DNA of 64,000 nt from Salinimicrobium sp050750585 (GCF_050750585.1 NZ_JBOJLM010000001.1:1-64000); one strand, 5' to 3'; numbered from the stretch's first letter, positions 25,642 through 35,009 are shown. The notes: generated by a model from the sequence alone, not told the origin. Program-made: numbers and translations.

Positions 25642-26718
25642 TTACTCGCTGTAGATGCCTATTTCCAGGTCTCCATCCCGGTTCATTTTAGCGCGATACA
25701 TGCCTGCGGTATTAAATTCCATGGCGACATTTCCATCGTGATCAATTGCAATAATGCCACCGTCTCCGCCCAATGCCGGCACCTTTTCCTGGATTACTTC
25801 CCTTGCGGCATCCTCCAGGCTTAATCCGCCGTATTCCATAAGTGCCGAAATATCATAGGCCACCATACCCCGGATGAAGAATTCGCCCCAGCCGGTGCTC
25901 GATACCGCCACGGTTTTATTGTTTGCGTAGGTACCCGCGCCAATTATTGGGGCGTCGCCAATGCGGTTGTATCTCTTGTTGGTCATCCCGCCGGTAGAGG
26001 TGCCTGCAGCAAGATTCCCATGTTTATCTAGCGCGGCACAACCCACGGTTCCAAATTTGGAATCTTTAATATAGGGATCCAAAAATGCCGTTTTTTGATC
26101 GTCGTGATCTAGCTGTGTTTTCTCCTGTTCCCTGATGCGCTGCAGACTCTTGTACCGGTTTTCGGTATAAAAATATTGCGGGTCTACGATCTCAATGCCC
26201 TGTTCTTTGGCAAATCTTTCGGCGCCTTTACCGGCCAGCATCACGTGTTCAGAATTCACCATGACTTCATAAGCCAGGTTGATGGGGTTCTTGATAGTAG
26301 TGACCCCGGCCACTGCACCTGCATTTAGGTTAGAACCGTCCATAATTGATGCATCGAGCTCATTAGTGCCTTCATTGGTAAAAACAGCACCTTTCCCGGC
26401 GTTAAACAATGGTGAATCTTCCATCACATTAATGGTTCTTTGCACGGCTTCTACCGCAGTACCGCCATTGGCCAGGATCTCATGCCCTGTTCTTATTGCT
26501 TCTTCAAGCTTTGCCCGGTATTGCTGCTCCAGGCTGTCGCTCATATTTTCTTTTAAGATGGTGCCCGCGCCACCGTGAATCACAATCCCAAAGTTGGGTG
26601 CTGTATCTTTCTCTTCGGAAGCTGCTTCAGGGGTTGCCCCCTCTACCTTACTTTGTTTTTCAGCATTATTACAGGCCAGGGTGCCAAAAATGGCAAAAAC
26701 GAGAAGTATTTTTTTCAT
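25642..26718 (-). CDS. isoaspartyl peptidase / L-asparaginase (Ntn-hydrolase, plant type)
   Basis: A 358-residue predicted lipoprotein (signal MKKILLVFAIFGTLAC with lipobox) of the threonine-type Ntn-hydrolases. The precursor self-cleaves before the Thr in FGTVGCAALDKHGNLAAGTS, and the substrate pocket follows (STGGMTNKRYNRIGDAPIIG). The N-terminal fragment contains GIVIHGGAG and NAGKGAVFT. It removes isoaspartyl residues or deaminates asparagine in the periplasm. A longer start at 26919 is rejected, because it would bury the signal peptide and overlap the divergent gene. A palindrome copy lies inside the gene at 26079. Confidence 0.88.
   Translation of the reverse strand: MKKILLVFAIFGTLACNNAEKQSKVEGATPEAASEEKDTAPNFGIVIHGGAGTILKENMSDSLEQQYRAKLEEAIRTGHEILANGGTAVEAVQRTINVMEDSPLFNAGKGAVFTNEGTNELDASIMDGSNLNAGAVAGVTTIKNPINLAYEVMVNSEHVMLAGKGAERFAKEQGIEIVDPQYFYTENRYKSLQRIREQEKTQLDHDDQKTAFLDPYIKDSKFGTVGCAALDKHGNLAAGTSTGGMTNKRYNRIGDAPIIGAGTYANNKTVAVSSTGWGEFFIRGMVAYDISALMEYGGLSLEDAAREVIQEKVPALGGDGGIIAIDHDGNVAMEFNTAGMYRAKMNRDGDLEIGIYSE
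26079..26097. repeat. dispersed palindrome, near copy inside the asparaginase gene
   Basis: CCAAAAATGCCGTTTTTTG, a diverged copy of consensus TCAAAAATGNCATTTTTGA. It is in coding sequence. Confidence 0.4.
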
Positions 26719-26833
26719 AACCGGAAGTTTTTCAGCAGGAAAGTTATAAAAAAAGAGTGGTATCACAGCAAGTAATGCTTTGGGTGGTGCTTCAGGAAAA
26801 GATTGCGTAAATTTAGGGTCCAAAAATAGAGAC

Positions 26834-27355
26834 ATGGCAATTTCAAAACCTTTTAATTTAAATAAGTGGATAGCGCAGAACCGGGACCTTCTAAAACCGC
26901 CTGTGGCCAATAAAAGCATCTATCCCGAAGCCGAAGATTATATTGTAATGGTGGTGGGCGGCCCTAATTCGCGGAAAGATTATCATTACAACGAAACCGA
27001 AGAGTTGTTTTACCAGCTTGAGGGGCAAATAAAAGTGCATGTTCAGGAAGAGGGTCAAAAAAGGACTTTTGAGCTGGGGCCCGGTGATATGTATCTCAAC
27101 CCCGCAAAAGTGCCACATTCACCCGAGCGTACAGAGGGTTCTGTAGGGCTTGTGGTGGAGCGAAGAAGGATAGAGCTTGATGCTAAAGACGGTTTATTGT
27201 GGTTTTGTGAGAACTGTAATAATAAATTATATGAAGTCTATTTCCCGCTGAATGATATCGAGAATGATTTTCAGAAACATTTTGAACATTTCTACAATAG
27301 CGAAGAACTGCGCACCTGTAACAACTGCGGAATAGTGATGGAAAAGCCGAAGTAG
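26834..27355 (+). CDS. nbaC: 3-hydroxyanthranilate 3,4-dioxygenase
   Basis: A 173-residue cupin that opens the ring of 3-hydroxyanthranilate in the kynurenine pathway (tryptophan breakdown or de novo NAD synthesis). The catalytic Fe(II) ligands His51, Glu57 and His95 fall at the positions known in bacterial HAO. The second, rubredoxin-like iron site is intact at Cys125, Cys128, Cys162 and Cys165. ATG 26834 gives this exact numbering, so the longer frame from 26780 is rejected. An aldehyde dehydrogenase gene follows 80 nt later. Confidence 0.93.
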   Translation: MAISKPFNLNKWIAQNRDLLKPPVANKSIYPEAEDYIVMVVGGPNSRKDYHYNETEELFYQLEGQIKVHVQEEGQKRTFELGPGDMYLNPAKVPHSPERTEGSVGLVVERRRIELDAKDGLLWFCENCNNKLYEVYFPLNDIENDFQKHFEHFYNSEELRTCNNCGIVMEKPK

Positions 27356-27435
27356 GGGTTTAAACAGGGCTTTCCTCTTTAATTTTTTTATATTCGCAAC
27401 TATCCAAACAAAAACATACTAAAACAACAACAAGA

Positions 27436-28995
27436 ATGAGCGCAATTGCTGAAAAATTCGGAATAAATCAGGCTTTAAAAGATCTTGGTCTTAATGTAGA
27501 CAAGGTGAACAACGGTACTTCTACCGGGAAGGAATGGTTTTCTTCGGGAGAGGTCATCGAGTCTTACTCCCCGGTTGACGGAGCTTTAATTGGAAAAGTA
27601 AAGTCTACTACCCGCGAAGATTATGAACGCACCATCAAAACTGCACAGGAAGCTTTTAAAACCTGGAGAACAATGCCTTCGCCTCAAAGAGGGGAAATAG
27701 TAAGGAAATTTAATGACGAATTGCGCCGCTTAAAAGAGCCTCTTGGGAAACTGGTTTCTTATGAAATGGGAAAATCTTACCAGGAAGGGCTGGGAGAAGT
27801 GCAGGAGATGATCGATATCTGTGACTTTGCAGTGGGATTAAGCCGGCAGTTGCACGGTCTTACCATGCACTCAGAACGGCCCGGGCACCGCATGTACGAA
27901 CAGTACCATCCGCTGGGGATAGTAGGAGTGATCTCGGCTTTTAATTTTCCTGTAGCTGTATGGTCGTGGAACACCGCTCTTGCCTGGGTATGTGGCGATG
28001 TATGCGTGTGGAAAGGATCTGAAAAGACACCTTTAACCTCTGTGGCCTGCCAGAATATCGCAGCCAAAGTTTTCTCAGAAAACGGACTTCCTGAAGGTAT
28101 TTCCTGTTTGATTACTGGAGACTATAAAGTTGGGGAAATGATGACCAATGATAAAAGGGTTCCTTTGGTATCTGCAACCGGGTCTATAAGAATGGGTAAA
28201 ATAGTTGCCCAGGCAGTTGCTGCAAGACTTGGAAAATCTCTTCTGGAGCTTGGTGGAAACAATGCCATCATTGTAACTCCCGATGCTAATATTAAGAATA
28301 CAGTAATTGGAGCAGTCTTTGGAGCCGTAGGTACCTGCGGACAACGTTGTACTTCTACCAGAAGAATCATTATCCACGATTCTATTTACGATAAGGTCAA
28401 AAACGCCATTGTTGATGCCTATAAACAAATACGAATTGGTAACCCTTTAGATGAAAATAACCATGTAGGGCCACTTATTGATAAGGATGCCGTCAAAAAT
28501 TACCAGGCTGCTTTAGACAAAGTTGTTGAAGAAGGCGGAAACATCCTTGTGGAAGGCGGGGTGCTTGAAGGTGAAGGTTATGAAAGTGGATGCTATGTAA
28601 AACCGGCAATTGCTGAAGCCAAAAATGAATATGAGATTGTACAACACGAAACCTTTGCTCCGGTCTTATACATTATGAAGTATTCGGGAGATCTCGAAAA
28701 TGCTTTGGAACTTCAGAATGGAGTGGTACAGGGATTATCATCTGCAATTATGACCAACAACTTAAGAGAGGCTGAAAGATTCCTTTCTGTAGAAGGATCT
28801 GACTGCGGAATCGCCAATGTGAACATAGGAACATCGGGTGCCGAGATTGGTGGAGCCTTTGGAGGTGAAAAAGAAACCGGTGGTGGTAGAGAATCAGGTT
28901 CTGATGCCTGGAAGGTCTATATGCGCCGACAAACAAATACGATCAACTACACGACTGAACTGCCACTGGCGCAGGGAATCAAGTTTGATTTGTAA
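27436..28995 (+). CDS. aldehyde dehydrogenase, ALDH7 (alpha-aminoadipate semialdehyde dehydrogenase-like)
   Basis: A 519-residue NAD(P)-dependent aldehyde dehydrogenase. The catalytic Cys lies in FGAVGTCGQRCTSTRR and the general-base Glu in LLELGGNNAII; both are ALDH7 forms, as is GHRMYEQYHPLGIVGVISAFNFPVAVWSWN near the cofactor site. The ALDH7 group oxidises aminoadipate semialdehyde in lysine breakdown. Placement after 3-hydroxyanthranilate dioxygenase hints at amino acid catabolism, but the substrate is not proven. A terminator follows. Confidence 0.87.
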   Translation: MSAIAEKFGINQALKDLGLNVDKVNNGTSTGKEWFSSGEVIESYSPVDGALIGKVKSTTREDYERTIKTAQEAFKTWRTMPSPQRGEIVRKFNDELRRLKEPLGKLVSYEMGKSYQEGLGEVQEMIDICDFAVGLSRQLHGLTMHSERPGHRMYEQYHPLGIVGVISAFNFPVAVWSWNTALAWVCGDVCVWKGSEKTPLTSVACQNIAAKVFSENGLPEGISCLITGDYKVGEMMTNDKRVPLVSATGSIRMGKIVAQAVAARLGKSLLELGGNNAIIVTPDANIKNTVIGAVFGAVGTCGQRCTSTRRIIIHDSIYDKVKNAIVDAYKQIRIGNPLDENNHVGPLIDKDAVKNYQAALDKVVEEGGNILVEGGVLEGEGYESGCYVKPAIAEAKNEYEIVQHETFAPVLYIMKYSGDLENALELQNGVVQGLSSAIMTNNLREAERFLSVEGSDCGIANVNIGTSGAEIGGAFGGEKETGGGRESGSDAWKVYMRRQTNTINYTTELPLAQGIKFDL

Positions 28996-29013
28996 GAGCT
29001 AAATACGCTACAA

Positions 29014-29051
29014 ACAAAAAGAGGCTGTCCCGAAAGACAGCCTCTTTTTTT
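29014..29051 (+). terminator. terminator after the ALDH gene
   Basis: AAAGAGGCTGTC and GACAGCCTCTTT around CCGAAA, followed by T. It lies 20 nt past the ALDH stop and also faces the convergent old yellow enzyme gene. The same GAGGCTGTC stem is reused near 32.0 kb. Confidence 0.85.
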
Positions 29052-29067
29052 TGACATTTTTGGAACC

Positions 29068-30186
29068 TTATTTTAGAGCTGGTTCTCTTTCAGTTTTTAC
29101 AGGGTAGTCCAGATATCCTTCTTTTCCTGGGGTGTAGAAGGTTTTATCGTCCCAATCGGTTAGCTCAATACCCTGCTCAAACCGCTCTACCAGGTCGGGG
29201 TTTGAAACGTAAGGTTTTCCGAAGGCTACAAGATCGGCATTTCCTTCTTCCAGAATGGCATTTCCGCTTTCCTGGTCAAAGTTGGTGTTAATAATGATCG
29301 TGCCGTTATACATTGGTCTGTAACGTTTTGCAATTTCAGTCTCGGCATAAGGAATATCTGAAACATCATTGAAAGGTTCAGAAAGGTGAAGGTAAGCCAG
29401 GTTGTAATCATTCAGCTTCTTAATGATGTAATCAAAAGTAGGAATGGTTTCTTCATCCATGGTCATTCCAAAGATCCCGTGCAGGGAAGGGTTGAGGCGC
29501 AGGCCAATTTTCTCTTCGGGCATTACTTCTTTAATGGCGTCAATCACTTCAAAAAGGATCTTTGCGCGGTTTTCAATGCTGCCACCATACTCATCGGTGC
29601 GCTGGTTTGAGGTACCGTTAAAGAACTGGTGCAGCAAATAACCGTTTGAGGAATGAATTTCTACCCCGTCAAAACCACCTTTCATGGCGTTTGCAGCGGC
29701 CTGTTTAAAATCCTGCACGGTAGATTTGATTTCCTCCACGCTCATTTCTTTTGGCGTGACCGTGTCTTTTAAACCTTCGGAAGTAAAGGATTTTGAATTT
29801 GGATTTATGGCTGAAGGTGCCACGGGTAAATTTCCGTTGTGAAAATCGGGGTGAGACATTCTACCCACATGCCAAAGCTGTATAAAGATCTTTCCGTCGG
29901 CTTCATGAACTTTATCGGTGACTTCTTTCCAGCCTTGAATTTGTTCTTCGGAATGGATCCCCGGCGTATTAATATAACCCACGGCCTGTTTAGAGATTTG
30001 GGCCCCTTCGGTAATGATGAGTCCGGCGCTGGCCCGTTGTTTATAATACTCCCCCTGAAGTTCTCCGGTAGGTTTATTTTCAGCATTTGCGGCCCGGCTT
30101 CGTGTCATGGGAGCCATAACCACGCGGTTTTTCAGGTTCAAACTTCCTTTATTATACGGCTGTAATAGTGCTTGTTCTTTGTTCAT
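29068..30186 (-). CDS. alkene reductase, old yellow enzyme family (FMN)
   Basis: A 372-residue TIM-barrel flavoprotein of the NemA/OYE1 class. FMN-binding and catalytic regions are LKNRVVMAPMTRSRA, IQLWHVGRMSHPDF and the substrate-binding His-Asn pair in VEIHSSNGYLLHQFF, with SIENRAKILFEV after it. It reduces activated C=C bonds or nitro groups with NAD(P)H. The His-x-x-Asn form is seen in enoate reductases of this group. It is monocistronic; the physiological substrate is unknown. Confidence 0.92.
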   Translation of the reverse strand: MNKEQALLQPYNKGSLNLKNRVVMAPMTRSRAANAENKPTGELQGEYYKQRASAGLIITEGAQISKQAVGYINTPGIHSEEQIQGWKEVTDKVHEADGKIFIQLWHVGRMSHPDFHNGNLPVAPSAINPNSKSFTSEGLKDTVTPKEMSVEEIKSTVQDFKQAAANAMKGGFDGVEIHSSNGYLLHQFFNGTSNQRTDEYGGSIENRAKILFEVIDAIKEVMPEEKIGLRLNPSLHGIFGMTMDEETIPTFDYIIKKLNDYNLAYLHLSEPFNDVSDIPYAETEIAKRYRPMYNGTIIINTNFDQESGNAILEEGNADLVAFGKPYVSNPDLVERFEQGIELTDWDDKTFYTPGKEGYLDYPVKTEREPALK

Positions 30187-30389
30187 ATCTATAGTTTTAT
30201 TTGTCTTATTATGAGGTTAATCCTCAACTGTGTAAAGGTAATAAAGACCTGGCGGGTTAGAATTGATGTATGTCAAAGGAAAGGGTTAAAGTATGTTAAG
30301 TTAAGCCTGTTAAAACCCTTCCGTAGAAAAACCACTTCTTTTAAAGTGACAGATTCTTTATCTTAGAACAAACTAAACCAACTACTCAA

Positions 30390-30767
30390 ATGAAAAGAAT
30401 CTTTACACTCTTGTTGTTTATCGGCCTTATTTTCTCCTGCGTCCCCGAAGATCATGTCCTGGAACTGGAACTTGTCAATAATACTTCTGAAACAGTTAAA
30501 AACCTGCGGGTCTTCACTGCAGGAGAAAAAGTAAGTTTTGAGGTAGATGCTCTGCCTGCAGGGCAGGAAATAGCTCATACCCTTCAGGTGCCCGGAGATG
30601 CTGTTGATGGTAAGTACACCTTCAGGTTTACCCGCAATAACGGAAAAGAAGAATCGGTTACCGGAAGTTATCTCCAGGAGGGAGACGATTATTTCAAGAA
30701 GACCCTGGTTTTTGACATTCAGCAGAATGCGGTCAACGTGAGCCACAAGAATCTGGAGGTAAAGTAG
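30390..30767 (+). CDS. small lipoprotein of unknown function
   Basis: A 125-residue predicted lipoprotein. The signal MKRIFTLLLFIGLIFSC ends in a lipobox, and the mature protein starts CVPEDHVLELELVNNTSETV. It has repeated hydrophobic strands and looks like a single beta-sandwich domain (residues 20-120). I do not recognise the family. It stands alone between divergent and convergent neighbours and is followed by a hairpin terminator that contains a palindrome copy. Confidence 0.65.
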   Translation: MKRIFTLLLFIGLIFSCVPEDHVLELELVNNTSETVKNLRVFTAGEKVSFEVDALPAGQEIAHTLQVPGDAVDGKYTFRFTRNNGKEESVTGSYLQEGDDYFKKTLVFDIQQNAVNVSHKNLEVK

Positions 30768-30818
30768 AGATTCAGGAATAACAGGAACGGTTATTTCCGA
30801 AGAAAGGAAATGCTGCTA

Positions 30819-30853
30819 AGGGGTGAAAAATGGCATTTTTCGCCCCTAATTTT
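30819..30853 (+). terminator. terminator built around a copy of the dispersed palindrome
   Basis: AGGGGTGAAAAATG (from 30819) pairs with CATTTTTCGCCCCT ending at 30847 (one wobble), followed by AATTTTT. The core at 30826-30840 is an exact AAAAATGNCATTTTT. It terminates the lipoprotein gene and overlaps the stop codon of the convergent EamA gene. Confidence 0.65.
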
Positions 30854-31790
30854 TCTTCAGAAAAGTAGATGCTTTGCTTGTGAATCGCGAAAGCACCATC
30901 AGTTTTTTCGTGGTGTTTATAAAGTATACTCCCGTGAGAAGAACGGCTGCGGCAATGGCCGACTGGCTTGTGATTTGTTCATCTAAAAAGTACCAGCCCA
31001 GAATCATGGCAATAACCGGATTTACATAGGTTGAAGTGGCTACTTTTTCGGGAGAGATCACCTTCAGCAGGTAGTTAAAGGCTGTAAATGCTACAATACT
31101 TCCGAAGATAATGAGTAGTAGCATCGAGTATTGTACCGGGGTGCTCCAGTTGAAAGGAGAGCTCCAGGGCTCGTTGAAGGCAAGGCTTGCTATGGCCAAA
31201 ATGATGCCTGCTGCAAACATTTGATAGCCCGTATTGACAAAATGATTGGTTGGTAAATTTGCTTTTCCCACAAAAAGACTTCCGTAAGACCAGCTAAGAA
31301 GACAGCAGAAGATCATGATAATTCCCAGAACTGAATTTTCTTCTGAAGTAACCTGCTTCTGGCTCACGAGTAAGTAAATACCTGTTAAGCCCAATGCGAC
31401 CCCTACCATAGACATGGGCAGGATCTTTTTACCTTCAAAAATGCGCATAAACACCAGCACTACCAGGGGTTGTGCCGAAATTACCAGGGCTGCAAAGCCG
31501 CTGTCTACATACCTAAGGGCCCAAACCACCACGCCGTTTCCAAATGCCAGGAAAAGGAATCCCGCAATCGCGGTATTGAAGAATTGTGCGCGGGTAATTC
31601 GCAGTCTTTTGCCCATGGCACGGCTTATCCCGAATATAAGGAGCCCCGCTGTGGCAAACCTGATAGAAGCCAGCATGAATGGCGGCAACTCGGTCACCGC
31701 GATCTTGTTGAGCAGGTAAGTAGAACCCCAGATCACGTAGATAGAGAAAAAGGCCAGAACTATAAAAAGCGGATTTTTGGTTGTACCCAT
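30846..31790 (-). CDS. EamA/DMT-family exporter
   Basis: A 314-residue protein with ten hydrophobic segments in two EamA repeats (residues ~10-140 and ~155-295). The N-terminal signature IYVIWGSTYLLNKIAVTELPPFMLASIRF is typical of RhaT/YdcZ-like drug/metabolite transporters. It probably exports an amino acid or metabolite; the substrate is not readable. A second EamA gene lies at 57.2 kb. The stop codon lies within the shared terminator hairpin. Confidence 0.88.
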   Translation of the reverse strand: MGTTKNPLFIVLAFFSIYVIWGSTYLLNKIAVTELPPFMLASIRFATAGLLIFGISRAMGKRLRITRAQFFNTAIAGFLFLAFGNGVVVWALRYVDSGFAALVISAQPLVVLVFMRIFEGKKILPMSMVGVALGLTGIYLLVSQKQVTSEENSVLGIIMIFCCLLSWSYGSLFVGKANLPTNHFVNTGYQMFAAGIILAIASLAFNEPWSSPFNWSTPVQYSMLLLIIFGSIVAFTAFNYLLKVISPEKVATSTYVNPVIAMILGWYFLDEQITSQSAIAAAVLLTGVYFINTTKKLMVLSRFTSKASTFLKKN

Positions 31791-31945
31791 GCTAAAAATT
31801 TGCTGTGCAAACTTAGCAATAAAACGGCTGCCTCAGCCATGGGAGATTTCGGCTTAAAAAATTGGAAAAATTCTTCAGCAGGAATGGTAATTTCCTCTTT
31901 AGTCTTCAGAATTTTTATTGGAAAAGGTTTATGGAAAAATGATGC

Positions 31946-31964
31946 TCAAAAATGCCATTTTTGG
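31946..31964. repeat. dispersed palindrome copy (TCAAAAATGCCATTTTTGG)
   Basis: Exact 15-bp core AAAAATGNCATTTTT; 18 of 19 positions match the consensus. It is intergenic, between the divergently placed EamA start and the desaturase terminator. Confidence 0.7.
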
Positions 31965-31987
31965 AAGGAAACTTCCGCAGAAAGAAA

Positions 31988-32027
31988 GCAAAAAAAAAGA
32001 GGCTGTCTTTTTAAGAACAGCCTCCCA
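31988..32027 (-). terminator. terminator of the acyl-ACP desaturase gene
   Basis: GAGGCTGTCTTTTTAAGAACAGCCTC flanked by an A-run (AAAAAAAA from 31990), which is the T-tract on the minus strand. The stem repeats the GAGGCTGTC sequence of the 29.0-kb terminator. Confidence 0.8.
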
Positions 32028-32031
32028 ATGC

Positions 32032-33036
32032 TTATAACTTTCCGTTTGGTGTTACCCAGGCAAACTGGTGCGGATCTTGTGGAACTTTGATCCTCTCAGC
32101 AATTCTCGTCATCCTGTCTGGAAGTTTCATGAGGTAATCGCGGGCTTTTTCGGCTTTATCTGTAAGGGAAGTCATTTTGTCAATTTCCCAGTAGTCATTC
32201 AGTTTTTGAAGGATCTCGATGTAATCTTGTGTAGTGTAGACGCCAAGCCTTTGAGCAGCATTCGAAAAATTCTCAAAAGCCTCGCCAATGCCCTGGCCAC
32301 TTTCCCTAATGAACTGGGCAGGCATAACGATCTTCTTTTTCATCATATCTTCAAAAGCAAGCATCATCTCACTTGGATCGTATTCAAAAATGGTCTTTAC
32401 AAACTCCCTGTAGGCAAGGTGGTGACGCATTTCGTCTCCCGCGATGATGTTACACATCTTGGCCAGCATTTTATTGCCTTTCTTTCTCGCAAGTTGCCCT
32501 ACTCGTTTGTGAGAAATATTGGTTGCCAGTTCCTGGAAGCTGGTATATACAAAATTGCGGTAAGGATCACGCCCGGTACCAATGTCAAAACCATCATTAA
32601 TGAGGTGTTGCGTAGTTTTTTCAACTTCCCTCATGTTTACTCTTCCCGATAAATAAAGGTATTTATTGAGGGTATCTCCATGACGGTTCTCTTCGCCGGT
32701 CCAGTGGCGAATCCATTTAGCCCAACCATTTTGATTTCCTTTTGAGGCACCGTGTTGTTCTACACCTTCCATGTCCATAAGCCAGGATTCGTAAGTAGGC
32801 AGGGCTTCTTCGGTCACCATATCGGCTACCAGTACCACCCAGAAATCGTATCCGAGTTCCTGAGCTTCTTCGCGGATTTGTGTCACTTCTTCAAAGAAAT
32901 TCTCTTTCTGCGAATTTGGCAAAAGATCTGTAGGCTGCCAGATATCTTCCACCGGAATGAGATACTTTTCTACAAATTCATCGATAGACTTCTCAACAGT
33001 CTTCATTACTTCTAATCTAATATTCTCTAGGGCCAT
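32032..33036 (-). CDS. acyl-[acyl-carrier-protein] desaturase (plant-type, soluble di-iron)
   Basis: A 334-residue soluble desaturase. The di-iron ligands appear in order: a Glu in the first helix pair (MVTEEALPTYES), EENRHG, a Glu in TSFQELATNISH, and DEMRHH. It introduces a double bond into acyl-ACP with O2 and reduced ferredoxin, giving unsaturated fatty acids aerobically. Length is close to plastid stearoyl-ACP desaturase without its transit peptide. It stands alone with its own terminator. Confidence 0.88.
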   Translation of the reverse strand: MALENIRLEVMKTVEKSIDEFVEKYLIPVEDIWQPTDLLPNSQKENFFEEVTQIREEAQELGYDFWVVLVADMVTEEALPTYESWLMDMEGVEQHGASKGNQNGWAKWIRHWTGEENRHGDTLNKYLYLSGRVNMREVEKTTQHLINDGFDIGTGRDPYRNFVYTSFQELATNISHKRVGQLARKKGNKMLAKMCNIIAGDEMRHHLAYREFVKTIFEYDPSEMMLAFEDMMKKKIVMPAQFIRESGQGIGEAFENFSNAAQRLGVYTTQDYIEILQKLNDYWEIDKMTSLTDKAEKARDYLMKLPDRMTRIAERIKVPQDPHQFAWVTPNGKL

Positions 33037-33137
33037 ATAGGGTATTTTATGCAGTTATAATTTCAAAAACCACACCATTAATTTTTTGGTAATCTACAAA
33101 GATAGGAAGTTACCAGGGCAGAATGATTAAAAAAATC

Positions 33138-33866
33138 TTAATTTCTGCCAGATTCTTCAGGATAAAGGCTATGTACCGGGTCACTTTGAACCACCTTTTT
33201 TGAATTTACATCGAGTAAAGAAAGCTTTCCCATAAAGGCAGCACCTGTGTCTACATTGAAAACATTTGCGAAATTTGCAGGTTTGTCTTCGCCAATCCTG
33301 GTAACCGGCGTGTGGCCAATATAGATCTCCCTGAAGAGCTCAAGGCGCTTTGGATAGTGAATCTCCCCCGGATTCAAAGATGGATCTAAAGCCATGGCCA
33401 TTTCCCAAAGCGTACGGTCCCAGTAGAAAGGGGTGGGCGTATATTCCTCTTCGGGCCCTTTTTGATTGGTAAAACCGGCATGTACAAAAAGACGGTTCTC
33501 CATATCTACATAATAATTGACCATTTCTTCAAAAAACCTGATGTGCTCCTGCTTTTCTTCTTCGGTAAATCTACGGTAGGCATCTATGCTTGACTGCCCG
33601 CCATGTTGCAGCCATTTATCATTCAGTTCTCCTGTCTTTAGCCATCTGTGGGTAAGATCGTCGTGATTTCCGCGTAAGAATATGCAGGTGTTTTGCTTTG
33701 AGAATTCTATAAGATAGGAAACCACATTGGCCGAGTCGCTCCAACCATCTACATAATCTCCCAGAAAGATGATCTTATCATCTGGCGTTATTTTCGCCCT
33801 TTCCAGTAATTGAACGAGCGCTTTCAAACCTCCATGTATATCTCCTATTACAAGAGTCCTTTTCAT
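33138..33866 (-). CDS. metallophosphoesterase (PPP-type serine/threonine phosphatase-like)
   Basis: A 242-residue calcineurin-like phosphoesterase with all metal-binding blocks: GDIHGG (residues 8-13), GDYVDGW, GNHDDL, a later FVHAGF, and IGHTPVTR. This block set resembles bacteriophage-lambda-type protein phosphatases and diadenosine tetraphosphatase. Substrate unknown. Its ATG follows the stop of the upstream AlbA_2 gene without any gap, so it is translationally coupled to it. Confidence 0.87.
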   Translation of the reverse strand: MKRTLVIGDIHGGLKALVQLLERAKITPDDKIIFLGDYVDGWSDSANVVSYLIEFSKQNTCIFLRGNHDDLTHRWLKTGELNDKWLQHGGQSSIDAYRRFTEEEKQEHIRFFEEMVNYYVDMENRLFVHAGFTNQKGPEEEYTPTPFYWDRTLWEMAMALDPSLNPGEIHYPKRLELFREIYIGHTPVTRIGEDKPANFANVFNVDTGAAFMGKLSLLDVNSKKVVQSDPVHSLYPEESGRN

Positions 33867-35003
33867 TTAATTATATTTTACTTTCCTCAATATCCGCAGG
33901 CTTTCTTTGTACTGCTGATATATTCTTTCATCAAAATTCTTCAGTTCTTCTTTAGCATCTTCCAGCCTGTCCAGGGCTTCGTTAAAGCCGTTGAAATGGC
34001 ATAATAAGTAAGTGGCAGGCACATTATAAAGGTCTTTTTCTTCGGAAGAGGTCAGCTGCAAGTTTTGTTTTAGCTTTTGTACCAGCGCAATATTCGAATT
34101 GTAGATGTGGTAAAGCGTTCTTTTCTCGAATTGCGGAGGCTCAAAAAGCATGTTGGTTTTAATCTCGTAAGTTGCATTATCCTTAAAGAGGATCTTTACT
34201 TCTTCCAGCGGATAGTATTTGAACCTGTCATTAAGCCCCAGTTTTACATACTCCAAAATGGTAAAAAGGTCTTCAGAAATATTGATGCTCACCTCATCAA
34301 GTTCAGAATAAAAAAGTTTTACCTGCTCATTAATAAGTTCAATATCTACTCTCGAGTAGTAAACTTCCTGGTTAATTTCTTTCTTCTTGCCGCTCCAGCA
34401 CACCACAAAGTACTCTTTGAAAACCTTATACTCGGGGCTCAGGTTCTCATGTTTTCCCATGAAGTCGAATACCCCGTCAAGGGTAAGTTGTACGTTATTC
34501 TGAGAATGCGCCTCAATGGCACCCACTACTTCTGAATTATCGCTTTGAATGCCCCGGGAAAATTCTGAAGCTATGCTTATGCTGCCTTCCCTGAAGAATA
34601 TACTGTCCGCAGGATACTTCCAGATGCCTTTTCGCAACGAACAGGTTGTGCCTTTGTTGGGTTTAATGGTCACCAATCCCACCACCATGTCGTGGGGCAA
34701 ATGCGGGAACGGAATATTCTCATAAGCCACCAGCGGAGGGTTCATAAGATAGGCATTCACGAGGTTCTGGATCTTGCTGTCATCAAAAAAATCTACTCCC
34801 TGTATTTCGTTGTCGGCGTCTTCTACGCCAATCACCATATAAGAATTATTGTTAGGGTTGGAATTGGCAAGGGCGCAAATATGTTTTAAAAATTTGGCCT
34901 TTCCTTCTTTTTCCCCCAGGTTGATCTGGCGCTTTTTATCGTAAAAACTATTTTCGCTGTTATGCGCAAGCAGGTTTTTGATAAGAAGGCGCTTATTAAT
35001 CAT
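33867..35003 (-). CDS. AlbA_2 (Schlafen-like) domain protein
   Basis: A 378-residue protein whose first 150 residues match the AlbA_2 / divergent-AAA domain: LGEKEGKAKFLKHICALANSNPNNNSYMVIGVEDADNEIQGVDFF. The C-terminal 220 residues are a helical, charged region I do not recognise. AlbA_2 domains bind nucleic acid or nucleotides and occur in transcription regulators and some defence proteins. It lies between an SDR gene (6 nt upstream) and a phosphatase (0 nt downstream). The role is unknown. Confidence 0.75.
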   Translation of the reverse strand: MINKRLLIKNLLAHNSENSFYDKKRQINLGEKEGKAKFLKHICALANSNPNNNSYMVIGVEDADNEIQGVDFFDDSKIQNLVNAYLMNPPLVAYENIPFPHLPHDMVVGLVTIKPNKGTTCSLRKGIWKYPADSIFFREGSISIASEFSRGIQSDNSEVVGAIEAHSQNNVQLTLDGVFDFMGKHENLSPEYKVFKEYFVVCWSGKKKEINQEVYYSRVDIELINEQVKLFYSELDEVSINISEDLFTILEYVKLGLNDRFKYYPLEEVKILFKDNATYEIKTNMLFEPPQFEKRTLYHIYNSNIALVQKLKQNLQLTSSEEKDLYNVPATYLLCHFNGFNEALDRLEDAKEELKNFDERIYQQYKESLRILRKVKYN

Positions 35004-35009
35004 TTCTTC

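Noticed and set aside
25642..26919. Longer start for the asparaginase gene
   Set aside because: It would bury the lipobox signal peptide at MKKILLVFAIFGTLAC and overlap the divergent dioxygenase gene.
30819..30853. Separate listing of the palindrome at 30824-30842
   Set aside because: Its outer bases differ (TG...CG) and it is absorbed in a terminator hairpin, so it is treated there and only the exact core is counted.
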